DNA of 15,208 bases from Methylococcales bacterium (GTDB lineage Bacteria > Pseudomonadota > Gammaproteobacteria > Methylococcales > Methylomonadaceae): assembly GCA_023146575.1 (NCBI GenBank), contig JAGLBU010000133.1, forward strand, positions 1 to 15,208, given 5' to 3'. Shown here one piece after another: positions 1 to 6,332 of this stretch. A program made the position numbers and the translations under genes. How positions within the stretch are numbered: position 1 is the stretch's first letter; each line of letters starts with the position of its first letter. Below the pieces are notes generated by a model that was not told where the DNA came from, ran no database searches, and saw only the letters and a list, made by a program, of their open reading frames with translations.

Positions 1-75
1 CACAACCTTGCCTTTATCGCCGAAAATCATTAACCTCAGTCTTTCATTTTTCAACTCTATTAATTTTAAAAAATC

Positions 76-789
76 ATGATAATCACGCCTAAAAACTCGC
101 TAAAACTCTTTATATTATGCTGTTCTGTTAATGTTTTCAGCCTTGGCGCAATAACCCCAGCGGTTGCAGAGTCAAAAGCCGCTGTCACGACAATGCAAGG
201 AAAAGTCGTTGATATTATTAACGTAACCTCTTACACCTATGTTCAAGTTGAAACCAAAAAATCCAAAGTTTGGGTCGCTGCACCAACTACTAATATAAAA
301 AAAGGCACTGTCGTCAGTTTTTCAAGCAAAATGCCAATGGAAAACTTTCACAGTGACTCTATCAATAAAACCTTTAAGCGTATTTATTTTGTGAATCGCT
401 TAAATTCGAATGCTGATAAAAAGACTCCGAGTAAAAAATCAGCCGCTCATAGCAAAATAAAACCAACAGGTAAAAAAATAACAGGCATTGAAAAACTAAA
501 AGACGGGAAAACAATTACTGAAATTTATGCAGAGAAAGATGCTTTAAAAACGAAAAGTATTAAAGTTAGAGGAAAAATCATGCGTTTTTCAGCAGACATT
601 ATGGGCAGTAATTGGTTACATATTCAAGACAGCAGTGGCATCAAAGATTTAACCGTCACCACAAAAGAAAAAGCGGCTGTTGGGGATATTGTGATTATTG
701 AAGGCAAACTCTCTGTCAATAAAGATTTTGGACATGGTTACGTTTATCCTATCATTATGGAAGATGCCAAAATAACGAAAGGTAAATAA
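76..789 (+). CDS. Exported protein with two OB-fold-like domains, NrfJ-like N-terminal half
   Basis: A 237-residue protein with a likely Sec signal peptide: hydrophobic stretch at residues 9-28 and probable cleavage after AVA at 29-31. The two Cys at 15-16 lie inside the hydrophobic core and do not form a lipobox. Residues 41-108 contain GKVVDIINVTSYTYVQVET, VWVAAP and MPMENFHS, a pattern I recognise from NrfJ-like periplasmic proteins often labelled 'DNA-binding protein'. Residues 163-232 contain GKIMRF, NWLHIQD and DLTVTT, a second OB-fold-like unit of the tRNA_anti type. The two are joined by a Lys-rich linker (about 113-145). The mature protein probably works in the periplasm; its ligand is unknown. 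There is no good ribosome binding site before the ATG. It stands alone, with no clear terminator in the 109 bases before the transposase remnant. The family call is from remembered motifs. Confidence 0.75.
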   Translation: MIITPKNSLKLFILCCSVNVFSLGAITPAVAESKAAVTTMQGKVVDIINVTSYTYVQVETKKSKVWVAAPTTNIKKGTVVSFSSKMPMENFHSDSINKTFKRIYFVNRLNSNADKKTPSKKSAAHSKIKPTGKKITGIEKLKDGKTITEIYAEKDALKTKSIKVRGKIMRFSADIMGSNWLHIQDSSGIKDLTVTTKEKAAVGDIVIIEGKLSVNKDFGHGYVYPIIMEDAKITKGK

Positions 790-898
790 CGCTCAATATA
801 CGAGGAATCTAAGCTTATAAGTTAGGGCAATCGGGTTTAAAATATCTTGATATAATGATGAAAACAAGGTACATAGATTATTATTTTATCGCGAAATA

Positions 899-1126
899 AT
901 GACAACTCCAACAGCCTCAATTATTCATCACTTTTCAAAGATTAAAGACCATCGAGTCAATCGGCAAAAGAAACACCAGCTTAAAGATATATTTTTTATC
1001 ACCTTGTGTGCTGTTATCTGCGGAGCGGATGATTGGGTAGTGATAGAGACCTTTGGAAATGCTAAAAAAGACTGGTTTACCAAACAGTTAAACTTAAAAT
1101 ATGAATTACTAGGGATTACTAGTTAA
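899..1126 (+). pseudogene. Truncated ISAs1-family transposase, N-terminal fragment
   Basis: Seventy-five codons matching the N-terminal 'DDE_Tnp_1-associated' region of ISAs1-family transposases: HHFSKIKDHRVNRQKKHQL, then FITLCAVICGADDWVVIETF and NAKKDWFTKQLNL. Full-length members are about 370 residues and continue with a segment close to GIPSHDTF, then the DDE catalytic core. Here the match stops at residue 70 or so and the frame ends at a TAA a few codons later, so all catalytic residues are missing. The break falls at a direct repeat, ATTACTAG (1105-1112 and 1115-1122). It is a dead remnant. No ISAs1 inverted repeat could be assigned with confidence on either side. Confidence 0.85.
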
Positions 1127-1199
1127 CTACCTGATTGATATTGTTGCTAGTTTAGTCGCTTATTCTTATCAAGAGAAAAAACCATCGCTTAATATTTAA
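1113..1199 (+). pseudogene. C-terminal remnant of a second, unrelated transposase
   Basis: Right after the ISAs1 fragment another frame reads GLLVNYLIDIVASLVAYSYQ followed by EKKPSLNI and a TAA stop, with no start codon of its own. A hydrophobic helix followed by an AY-(x)-KKPS ending is what I remember from the C-terminus of IS982-type (or similar DDE) transposases. The family name is a memory-based guess. The short stretch 1230-1247 (CTTATCCCGAACTTAGGT), 31 bases beyond the stop, would suit the outer inverted repeat of such an element, but its left partner is not in the window. The piece is non-functional. Confidence 0.45.
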
Positions 1200-1324
1200 A
1201 GAGATGATTTGTTATCCGTTTTGGTTTAGCTTATCCCGAACTTAGGTTAAGTTAGTACAGTTTGATGAGGCACGTAAACAGTTAATGATGGGAAAACGAG
1301 CCATTTGAAGATTAACAGGCATAA
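1200..1324. other. Non-coding scar between transposase remnants and tRNA terminator
   Basis: No intact gene is visible here. A short open stretch on the + strand (about 1260-1308, FDEARKQLMMGKRAI then stop) has a protein-like look but no start signal and no match I recognise. It may be another decayed mobile-element piece. The stretch ends where the tRNA operon terminator begins. Confidence 0.4.
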
Positions 1325-1354
1325 AAAAAGCCTACTTATAAAAGTAGGCTTTTT
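1325..1354 (-). terminator. Rho-independent terminator of the gltX-tRNA operon
   Basis: A perfect 13-base-pair stem (1325-1337 with 1342-1354) around the loop ATAA, core GCCTACTT / AAGTAGGC. On the minus strand the stem is followed by a T run, as expected for a terminator placed 5 bases past the CCA of the last tRNA-Glu. The + strand also has T residues after the stem, so it may work in both directions and shield the tRNAs from transcription out of the mobile-element scar. Confidence 0.85.
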
Positions 1355-1359
1355 AATAT

Positions 1360-1435
1360 TGGCGTCCCCAGGGGGGTTCGAACCCCCGTTACCGCCGTGA
1401 AAGGGCGGTGTCCTAGGCCTCTAGACGATGGGGAC
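1360..1435 (-). tRNA. tRNA-Glu(UUC), second copy in the operon
   Basis: On the minus strand a full cloverleaf: acceptor GTCCCCA pairing with TGGGGAC, anticodon stem CCGCC/GGCGG with loop CTTTCAC (anticodon TTC), T arm with GGTTCGAACC, discriminator G and an encoded CCA (1360-1362). It is identical base for base to the copy at 1476-1551. It decodes GAA and GAG, and its charging enzyme is encoded just upstream in the same operon. Confidence 0.97.
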
Positions 1436-1475
1436 TAAGACGTGTGTATCTGTACTTGGTATAATCTTTAAAACT

Positions 1476-1551
1476 TGGCGTCCCCAGGGGGGTTCGAACC
1501 CCCGTTACCGCCGTGAAAGGGCGGTGTCCTAGGCCTCTAGACGATGGGGAC
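1476..1551 (-). tRNA. tRNA-Glu(UUC), first copy in the operon
   Basis: Same 76-base sequence, anticodon TTC and encoded CCA as the copy 116 bases further downstream. Outside the tRNA body the two copies share only about seven bases of 5' flank (TAAGAC and neighbours). This is either a tRNA-sized duplication with diverged spacers, or copies kept alike by gene conversion. The 40-base spacer between them holds no obvious promoter or terminator, so both are probably cut from one transcript. Confidence 0.97.
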
Positions 1552-1586
1552 TAAGACTGATTTATAAATTTCCATATTTTAAAATA

Positions 1587-1662
1587 TGGTGGAGCCAGGC
1601 GGGATCGAACCGCCGACCTCAACACTGCCAGTGTTGCGCTCTCCCAATTGAGCTATGGCCCC
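1587..1662 (-). tRNA. tRNA-Ala(GGC)
   Basis: On the minus strand: acceptor GGGGCCA pairing with TGGCTCC (one G-T pair), D arm AGCTCAATTGGGAGAGC, anticodon stem CAACA/TGTTG with loop CTGGCAG (anticodon GGC), T arm with GGTTCGATCC, discriminator A and an encoded CCA (1587-1589). It decodes GCC and GCU. It begins 31 bases after the gltX stop and is first of the three tRNAs. As I recall, the same order (gltX, tRNA-Ala-GGC, tRNA-Glu-UUC) occurs in other gammaproteobacteria such as Pseudomonas. Confidence 0.97.
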
Positions 1663-1676
1663 AATTGAGTCCCTTT

Positions 1677-1704
1677 ATTATACGGTGATTTTATTATTTG
1701 TCTA
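1677..1704 (-). promoter_or_regulatory. Sigma70-like promoter for the tRNA-Ala / tRNA-Glu cluster
   Basis: On the minus strand TAGACA (1699-1704, 5 of 6 matches to the -35 consensus) is followed after 16 bases by a perfect TATAAT (1677-1682). Transcription would begin near 1670, a few bases before the tRNA-Ala 5' end at 1662. The -35 element lies inside the last codons of gltX. It would let the tRNAs be made independently of the upstream ABC-def-gltX transcript. Confidence 0.65.
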
Positions 1705-3097
1705 GATTTTTTATATAGTCTATGGCATTTTGAATTCGGTTTAACACCTTATCACGACCTAATAATGAGAGCGTAATGTCAATGGAAGGGGAAACACTAC
1801 CGCCACAAACGGCGACACGTAAAGGTTGGGCAACTTTACCTAGTTTTAATGCCATTGTTTCAGCTGTTTCTAAAACAATTTTGTGCAACACTTCTCCATC
1901 CCATATTTTGGTGTTTGAAAACTGATCCAATAAGGTTTGTAAAACAATTTCAGAGTCTGCTTTAAAATTTTTCTTAGCTGCTTTAGTGTCGTATTGATCA
2001 AAATCTTGATAAAAATAACGACTGGCTTCCGCCATTTCGACCAATGTTTTACAACGTTCACGTTGAGCTGTAATCATAAGAATAGGATCAGCACCAGTGC
2101 TGGGGTCAATCTTTAATTGTTCTAAATGCCATATAAAATGTTTGAGGATTGTGTCGGGTGCGCTGTTCATAATGTATTGATGATTCAGCCATAGTAATTT
2201 TTCAGAATTAAAGGCGGAGGCGGCAACGTTGACATCTTTCAAGTCAAACAGGTTAATCATTGCTTTGATTGAGAAAACTTCTTGATCGCCATGTGACCAG
2301 CCTAAACGGACTAAATAATTTAATAAGGCTTCGGGTAAAAATCCATCATCACGGTATTGCATGACGCTGACTGCCCCATGTCGTTTAGATAAACGTGCGC
2401 CATCATCGCCTAAAATCATGGGTAAATGTGCGTATTGTGGTGGCTTTGCATTTAAGGCGTTTAAAATATTAATTTGTCGGGCGGTATTATTTAGATGGTC
2501 ATCACCTCGAATAACATGTGAAATTTCCATGTCCATATCATCTACCACAACAGTTAAGTTATAGGTAGGTGAGCCATCAGACCGCGCAATAATTAAATCA
2601 TCCAGTTCTTTATTTTGGATGGTGATTGCTCCTTTCACCAAATCATTAATGATTATTGCACCTTGTTCAGGGTTTTTAAAACGAATGACTTTTTCAATAT
2701 TTTCATCACTTATTCCATGACGACAGCGGCCATCGTAACGTGGCTTTTGTTTTTGTTGTTTTTGAGTGTCACGCATTTCATCCAGCCGTTCTTTTGTACA
2801 GCTGCAATAATAGGCATGTCCTTGATCCAGTAATTGCTGAATAACGGCTTTATAACGGTCAAATCGTTGTGTTTGATAAAAAGGCCCTTCATCATGTGCC
2901 AGCCCTAGCCATGTCATACCCTCTAAAATAGCCTCAACTGATTCCTGTGAAGAACGTTCTAAATCTGTATCTTCTATTCGTAGTACAAAGTTTCCCTGAT
3001 TTTTTTTGGCGTATAACCATGAAAATAAGGCAGTTCTCGCACCACCGACATGAAGATAACCAGTAGGGCTAGGGGCAAAGCGGGTTTTTATAGTCAT
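1694..3097 (-). CDS. gltX: Glutamyl-tRNA synthetase
   Basis: Charges tRNA-Glu with glutamate using ATP in the cytoplasm. The 467 residues are the usual length for the family. The class I signatures are present: the HIGH-type motif in FAPSPTGYLHVGG (7-19) and the KMSKS-type motif in LSKRHG (236-241). Cys98, Cys100, Cys125 and His127 sit at the same numbers as the zinc ligands I know from E. coli GltX, so this is the zinc-containing bacterial type. The C-terminal anticodon-binding part is complete and ends ...IDYIKNLDK. The start overlaps the def stop as ATGA. No Shine-Dalgarno sequence is visible, so translation is probably coupled to def. Its tRNA substrates, tRNA-Glu(UUC) in two copies, follow directly downstream. 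I see nothing missing or broken. Confidence 0.97.
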   Translation of the reverse strand: MTIKTRFAPSPTGYLHVGGARTALFSWLYAKKNQGNFVLRIEDTDLERSSQESVEAILEGMTWLGLAHDEGPFYQTQRFDRYKAVIQQLLDQGHAYYCSCTKERLDEMRDTQKQQKQKPRYDGRCRHGISDENIEKVIRFKNPEQGAIIINDLVKGAITIQNKELDDLIIARSDGSPTYNLTVVVDDMDMEISHVIRGDDHLNNTARQINILNALNAKPPQYAHLPMILGDDGARLSKRHGAVSVMQYRDDGFLPEALLNYLVRLGWSHGDQEVFSIKAMINLFDLKDVNVAASAFNSEKLLWLNHQYIMNSAPDTILKHFIWHLEQLKIDPSTGADPILMITAQRERCKTLVEMAEASRYFYQDFDQYDTKAAKKNFKADSEIVLQTLLDQFSNTKIWDGEVLHKIVLETAETMALKLGKVAQPLRVAVCGGSVSPSIDITLSLLGRDKVLNRIQNAIDYIKNLDK

Positions 3098-3627
3098 AAA
3101 GAATGATTTGTGTGTGCGGTTAGTTTAAAAAACTCAGTTTCAGAAATGATGTCTTGGTTGTTATCTACCCGATCTAAATACACTAAGCCTTGTAAATGAT
3201 CATACTCATGTTGAAAAATACGGGCGGCAAAACCAGTTAATTCCATTTGTTGTTTGTTGCCTTTTACATCTTGGTAGTGGACTAAAATATGTTGATGGCG
3301 AGAGACTAAGGCTCTAATACTCGGAATACTGAGACAACCCTCCCAGTCTTTTTGGGATTTATTTGAGCGTATTTCAAAGGATGGGTTGATGAGAGTTTTA
3401 GGTTTCATCAAGGGCGCGTTTGGATAACGGGTGGTCGGTTTAGAGGCAATAATTAAAACACAATACGACTGATGAATTTGAGGAGCTGCAAGGCCTACAC
3501 CTTGAGAATTGTCTAAACAATCCTCTAATTTTTTAATCAAGTTTTGGAGAATTTCCGTATTGAACTGTGTGATTTTATGGGCTTTACGGCGTAAAATAGG
3601 GTCGCCTAATTGAGCGATTTTTAGCAT
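3094..3627 (-). CDS. def: Peptide deformylase
   Basis: Removes the formyl group from the N-terminal methionine of new proteins, a cytoplasmic metalloenzyme. All three family motifs are intact: GVGLAAPQ (43-50), EGCLS (96-100, metal ligand Cys98) and HEYDH (140-144, metal ligands His140 and His144, catalytic Glu141). The 177-residue length is normal. The start codon overlaps the stop of the substrate-binding protein gene by one base (TAATG), and its own stop overlaps the gltX start by four bases. It is therefore translationally coupled on both sides. In many bacteria def is paired with fmt; fmt is not in this window, so the transporter/gltX context is unusual. There may be another def elsewhere in the genome. 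Confidence 0.95.
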   Translation of the reverse strand: MLKIAQLGDPILRRKAHKITQFNTEILQNLIKKLEDCLDNSQGVGLAAPQIHQSYCVLIIASKPTTRYPNAPLMKPKTLINPSFEIRSNKSQKDWEGCLSIPSIRALVSRHQHILVHYQDVKGNKQQMELTGFAARIFQHEYDHLQGLVYLDRVDNNQDIISETEFFKLTAHTNHSL

Positions 3628-4667
3628 TATTTTAAAATACTGGTAATGTCTTTGGATAAATTATCAAACTTTACTTCTTTTGCAAAACGATCATCAATTA
3701 ATCCTGCAATGTTGTTGTCTTTTAATAATCCTAATGACACCATGTTGTCTGCCATTGCTTGCATTTCAGATTCTAAGGGAATGTAGTGATTGTAAAGCGT
3801 ACGATTTTTAGATTCATCAACCGCGTAACGCTTGGGTTGTGTCAGCGCGTAACCCACTAATTCAGGGGATTGATTCCAATAATCAGAGGCAATTTTTATG
3901 GTTTCTTCGATGTTATCTTGCGCCCAAATGCCCGAACGAATCGCACCTTGTACTAATAGTTTGACCGCTTCTGGGTCTTCTTTTATAAAATCATTACGGA
4001 CAATAACGAGATTACAAATAAAATAAGGACTTTCTTTTTCAGCATAAAACAAGGTTTCAGATTCGCCTGATCGGAGGGTTTGAGCGGCAAAGGGTTCGCC
4101 AACAAAATAGGCATCTAATGCGCCTGCTGATAATGCTGAGGCCATATCAGGCGGGTTCATTTCGACAACATCAATTTTTGTGTCTAAACCACGTTTTTCT
4201 AACAATTTTCGTAAGGTAATATTATGCCCAGAATAGCGCATAGGGACGGCAATTTTACTGCCCGCTAAGTCACTTAAGGATTTAATATTTAAGGATTTTC
4301 GCGTCACTAAGGTACTCTCATGACGATTACCAATGTAAACAACTTTAATGTCTTCCTTTTGTTGTCGTAAGACAATAGAAAGGGGCGCGATAATAAAAGC
4401 GGCATCAATTTTTTTATTGCGTAAGGCTTCTGCCATTTCAGCAAAAGAGGCAAATTTAAGTGCACTAAAACGAATTTCTTCGTTATTTTTACTCGCATGA
4501 TCGAGTAAAGGAGCTGCTAAGTTGGTGATGACGGGCATGTAGCCCATATAAATAGTTTTTTTACTGCCATGGATAAAATTTAATTCGTAATGCGCGAATG
4601 AAATAAAAATAAGCCAAAGAAGAGAAATACTGGTTATTTTCCACGGGAGGCTCATTTTAAACGGCAT
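3627..4667 (-). CDS. ABC transporter substrate-binding protein, SsuA/TauA/NrtA type (NMT1-like)
   Basis: The ligand-binding component of the importer encoded just upstream. From the chosen start it is 346 residues. A hydrophobic helix (about 10-25, ISLLWLIFISFA) is followed by IYMGYMPVITNLAAPLLDHA, the usual opening of the type II fold of this family. Further family phrases are FASFAEMAEALRNKKIDAAF, LAGSKIAVP and LDAYFVGEPFAAQ. I see neither a lipobox nor a clear signal-peptidase I site, so it may stay anchored by its N-terminus. I placed the start at 4667 because GGAG lies six bases before that ATG. An upstream in-frame ATG at 4697 has no such site and would overlap the ATPase gene by 41 bases. 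The substrate cannot be read from sequence: nitrate, sulfonate/taurine, bicarbonate and pyrimidine-precursor binders all share this fold. Confidence 0.85.
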   Translation of the reverse strand: MPFKMSLPWKITSISLLWLIFISFAHYELNFIHGSKKTIYMGYMPVITNLAAPLLDHASKNNEEIRFSALKFASFAEMAEALRNKKIDAAFIIAPLSIVLRQQKEDIKVVYIGNRHESTLVTRKSLNIKSLSDLAGSKIAVPMRYSGHNITLRKLLEKRGLDTKIDVVEMNPPDMASALSAGALDAYFVGEPFAAQTLRSGESETLFYAEKESPYFICNLVIVRNDFIKEDPEAVKLLVQGAIRSGIWAQDNIEETIKIASDYWNQSPELVGYALTQPKRYAVDESKNRTLYNHYIPLESEMQAMADNMVSLGLLKDNNIAGLIDDRFAKEVKFDNLSKDITSILK

Positions 4668-5436
4668 AGCTGACTCCGAGCATGAAAAATATTTCATCGC
4701 GTAATTCTTTAAGTTGCTTGTCTTCGCCTAAATTACGAGGGCGACCACAGTTGAGTGTTTGTTCTAGTTTTACTTGTGCGGGTCGATCGGACATAACGAT
4801 GATTCTATCGCCCATGATGAGGGCATCATCAATGTCATGAGTGACGACTAGGGTGGTTTTTTTAATGAGTTCGTGCATATTGACCACTTCTTCACGAATT
4901 TTCATATGGGTTAAAAAATCAAGTCCACTAAAAGGTTCATCCATGATGAGGGTATTCGGATTAACTGCCAGCGCCCGAGCCAATTCTGCACGGCGTAACA
5001 TGCCACCAGAAAGTTGATGAGGGTAATGGTATTCAAATCCTGTTAATTCTACCATATTGATATGGTCTTGGATTCGAGTTTCTTTTTTGACCGTATCTGT
5101 CATATGACGCACGCCTAACGCTACATTTTCCCAAACAGTCATCCAAGGCAGTAAGCCGCTGTGCTGGAAGACGAAAATATTATCAGACCGAGGGCCATCT
5201 ATGGGTTGACCATCAATTAAGACTTTACCTGAGGTGGGCTTTTCAAAGCCTGCGATCATTTTAAGCAGGGTTGATTTCCCACAGCCAGAAGGCCCTAAAA
5301 TACAGACCATTTCACCGTCTTCAAACTCTAGATTTATATTTTCGAGGACGCTGATACGATGATCTTTTTTCTTTGAGGTGTTAGGGCTACGATCAAGATA
5401 CGATTTGTGTAAATTTTTTATGTGAATATGGCTCAT
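4657..5436 (-). CDS. ABC transporter ATP-binding protein, SsuB/TauB/NrtD type
   Basis: Hydrolyses ATP on the inner face of the membrane to drive the permease. In the 259-residue form from this start the motifs are Walker A GPSGCGKST (48-56), Q-loop FQHSGLLPW, signature LSGGM (142-146), Walker B LIMDEP with D-loop SGLD, and switch His in VVTHD. The segment after the signature reads LRRAELARAL rather than the commoner RQRVAIARAL, a mild deviation. I prefer the ATG at 5436 because it gives a TAATG overlap with the permease stop, like the SBP/def junction, and begins MSHIHIKNL. An in-frame ATG at 5457 would add seven residues and overlap by 22 bases. Neither has a good ribosome binding site, which fits coupling. 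Confidence 0.9.
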   Translation of the reverse strand: MSHIHIKNLHKSYLDRSPNTSKKKDHRISVLENINLEFEDGEMVCILGPSGCGKSTLLKMIAGFEKPTSGKVLIDGQPIDGPRSDNIFVFQHSGLLPWMTVWENVALGVRHMTDTVKKETRIQDHINMVELTGFEYHYPHQLSGGMLRRAELARALAVNPNTLIMDEPFSGLDFLTHMKIREEVVNMHELIKKTTLVVTHDIDDALIMGDRIIVMSDRPAQVKLEQTLNCGRPRNLGEDKQLKELRDEIFFMLGVSYAV

Positions 5437-6197
5437 TATTTTGACAATCGTCCCCATGCGGTGGATTCAATGCTCCCTAAAAGTTGCATAATTAGGTCTA
5501 ATAATAGACCAATAATTCCAATAACAATCATCCCAACCATCACGTAATCCATTCGTAGGGCATTTCGCGAATCAAGAATCATATAGCCTAACCCTGATTG
5601 TACGGCGATCATTTCAGCGGCAACCACAACCAGCCATGCAATGGTAATGGTGATTCTAAGCGCAGTAGTCACTTCAGGAATAATGGCGGGCATAACAATT
5701 TTAGTAATTGTCTCATAACGGCTAAAGTTAAAATTGGCAGCCACTTGGAAAAAGGTAGGTTTTATGGATTCAACAGCGGTGCTGGTTGAAACGACCATTG
5801 GAAAAAAGCTGGATAAAAAAATCAAGAAAACAGCGGGTAAGTCTCCAATACCAAACCATAACATGGCTAAGGGAATCCATGCTAGCGGTGAAATAGGGCG
5901 TAAAAATTGAAATAAAGGATTGAAAAGATATTTTGCTGTTTTTGAAAGCCCTAAGACTATGCCGATAGGCAGTCCTAAAATAACCGCAAGGGCAAAGCCC
6001 ATACTGACACGGAATAAACTGGCGACTGAATGTTTCAATAAATTACCATTACCTGCTAATTCTTGAAGGCTTTGTAGTACGGCGAAAGGTGATGGAAAGA
6101 CCTGATGACTCCAGCCGCTATAGCGTGTAATGAGCTCCCAAATAATTAAAATACACAAAAATGTTAGGGAGGGTAAGAGAATTTCTTTGCGAAACAT
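5436..6197 (-). CDS. ABC transporter permease, SsuC/TauC/NrtB type
   Basis: Inner-membrane channel subunit of 253 residues with five to six hydrophobic helices. The first is LTFLCILIIWELI and the last VMVGMIVIGIIGLLLDLI. The cytoplasmic EAA-type coupling loop is seen around ANFNFSRYETITKIVMPAII (residues about 153-172). Other family marks are VFPSPFAVLQSL after the first helix, LRPISPLAWIPLAMLWFGIG, and WLVVVAAEMIAVQSGLGY. A strong ribosome binding site (AAGGAG, six bases before ATG) supports the start. It is the first gene of the permease, ATPase, SBP, def, gltX, tRNA unit and the only one of the five protein genes preceded by room for a promoter. The transported compound is unknown. Confidence 0.93.
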   Translation of the reverse strand: MFRKEILLPSLTFLCILIIWELITRYSGWSHQVFPSPFAVLQSLQELAGNGNLLKHSVASLFRVSMGFALAVILGLPIGIVLGLSKTAKYLFNPLFQFLRPISPLAWIPLAMLWFGIGDLPAVFLIFLSSFFPMVVSTSTAVESIKPTFFQVAANFNFSRYETITKIVMPAIIPEVTTALRITITIAWLVVVAAEMIAVQSGLGYMILDSRNALRMDYVMVGMIVIGIIGLLLDLIMQLLGSIESTAWGRLSK

Positions 6198-6279
6198 TTA
6201 AGACTCCTTGTTTAAAATATGCAATTAGCGCTATAAATAGACAGATACGGTAGTGAGTATAAAAAAATATGTCAATATC

Positions 6280-6308
6280 ATCGTATCTTTTCGTGAGAAG
6301 TTTCACAA
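6280..6308 (-). promoter_or_regulatory. Candidate promoter of the ABC-def-gltX operon
   Basis: In the 135-base gap between the parA-like gene and the permease gene the minus strand has TTGTGA (6303-6308), 17 bases, then TACGAT (6280-6285), four of six matches in each box. A second possibility is a perfect TTGACA (6270-6275) followed after 17 bases by the weak box TACCGT (6247-6252). One of the two probably serves the operon; they cannot be told apart by eye. No terminator hairpin for the chemotaxis operon is visible in this gap, so read-through from upstream is also possible. Confidence 0.35.
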
Positions 6309-6332
6309 TTTATGCATTGGCGTATAAAGGTT

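Noticed and set aside
1..30. Possible start of a divergent minus-strand gene at the left edge (ATG at 30, reading MIFGDKGKVV)
   Set aside because: Ten open codons are expected by chance. The GAGG before it is too close to the ATG to be convincing, and nothing can be identified from ten residues.
811..827. Near-palindrome CTAAGCTTATAAGTTAG after the nrfJ-like gene as a terminator
   Set aside because: The stem is short, AT-rich and interrupted, and no T run follows it.
1360..1551. Repeat-spacer pattern resembling a CRISPR array
   Set aside because: The two 76-base repeats fold as tRNA-Glu with encoded CCA, and there are only two copies.
4668..4697. Earlier start for the substrate-binding protein at 4697
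   Set aside because: It would overlap the ATPase gene by 41 bases and has no ribosome binding site, while the ATG at 4667 has a well-placed GGAG. It remains possible.
6198..6332. A riboswitch ahead of the ABC importer operon
   Set aside because: The gap is only 135 bases, holds no conserved core I recognise (no TPP, cobalamin or SAM box elements), and shows no terminator or sequestering hairpin.
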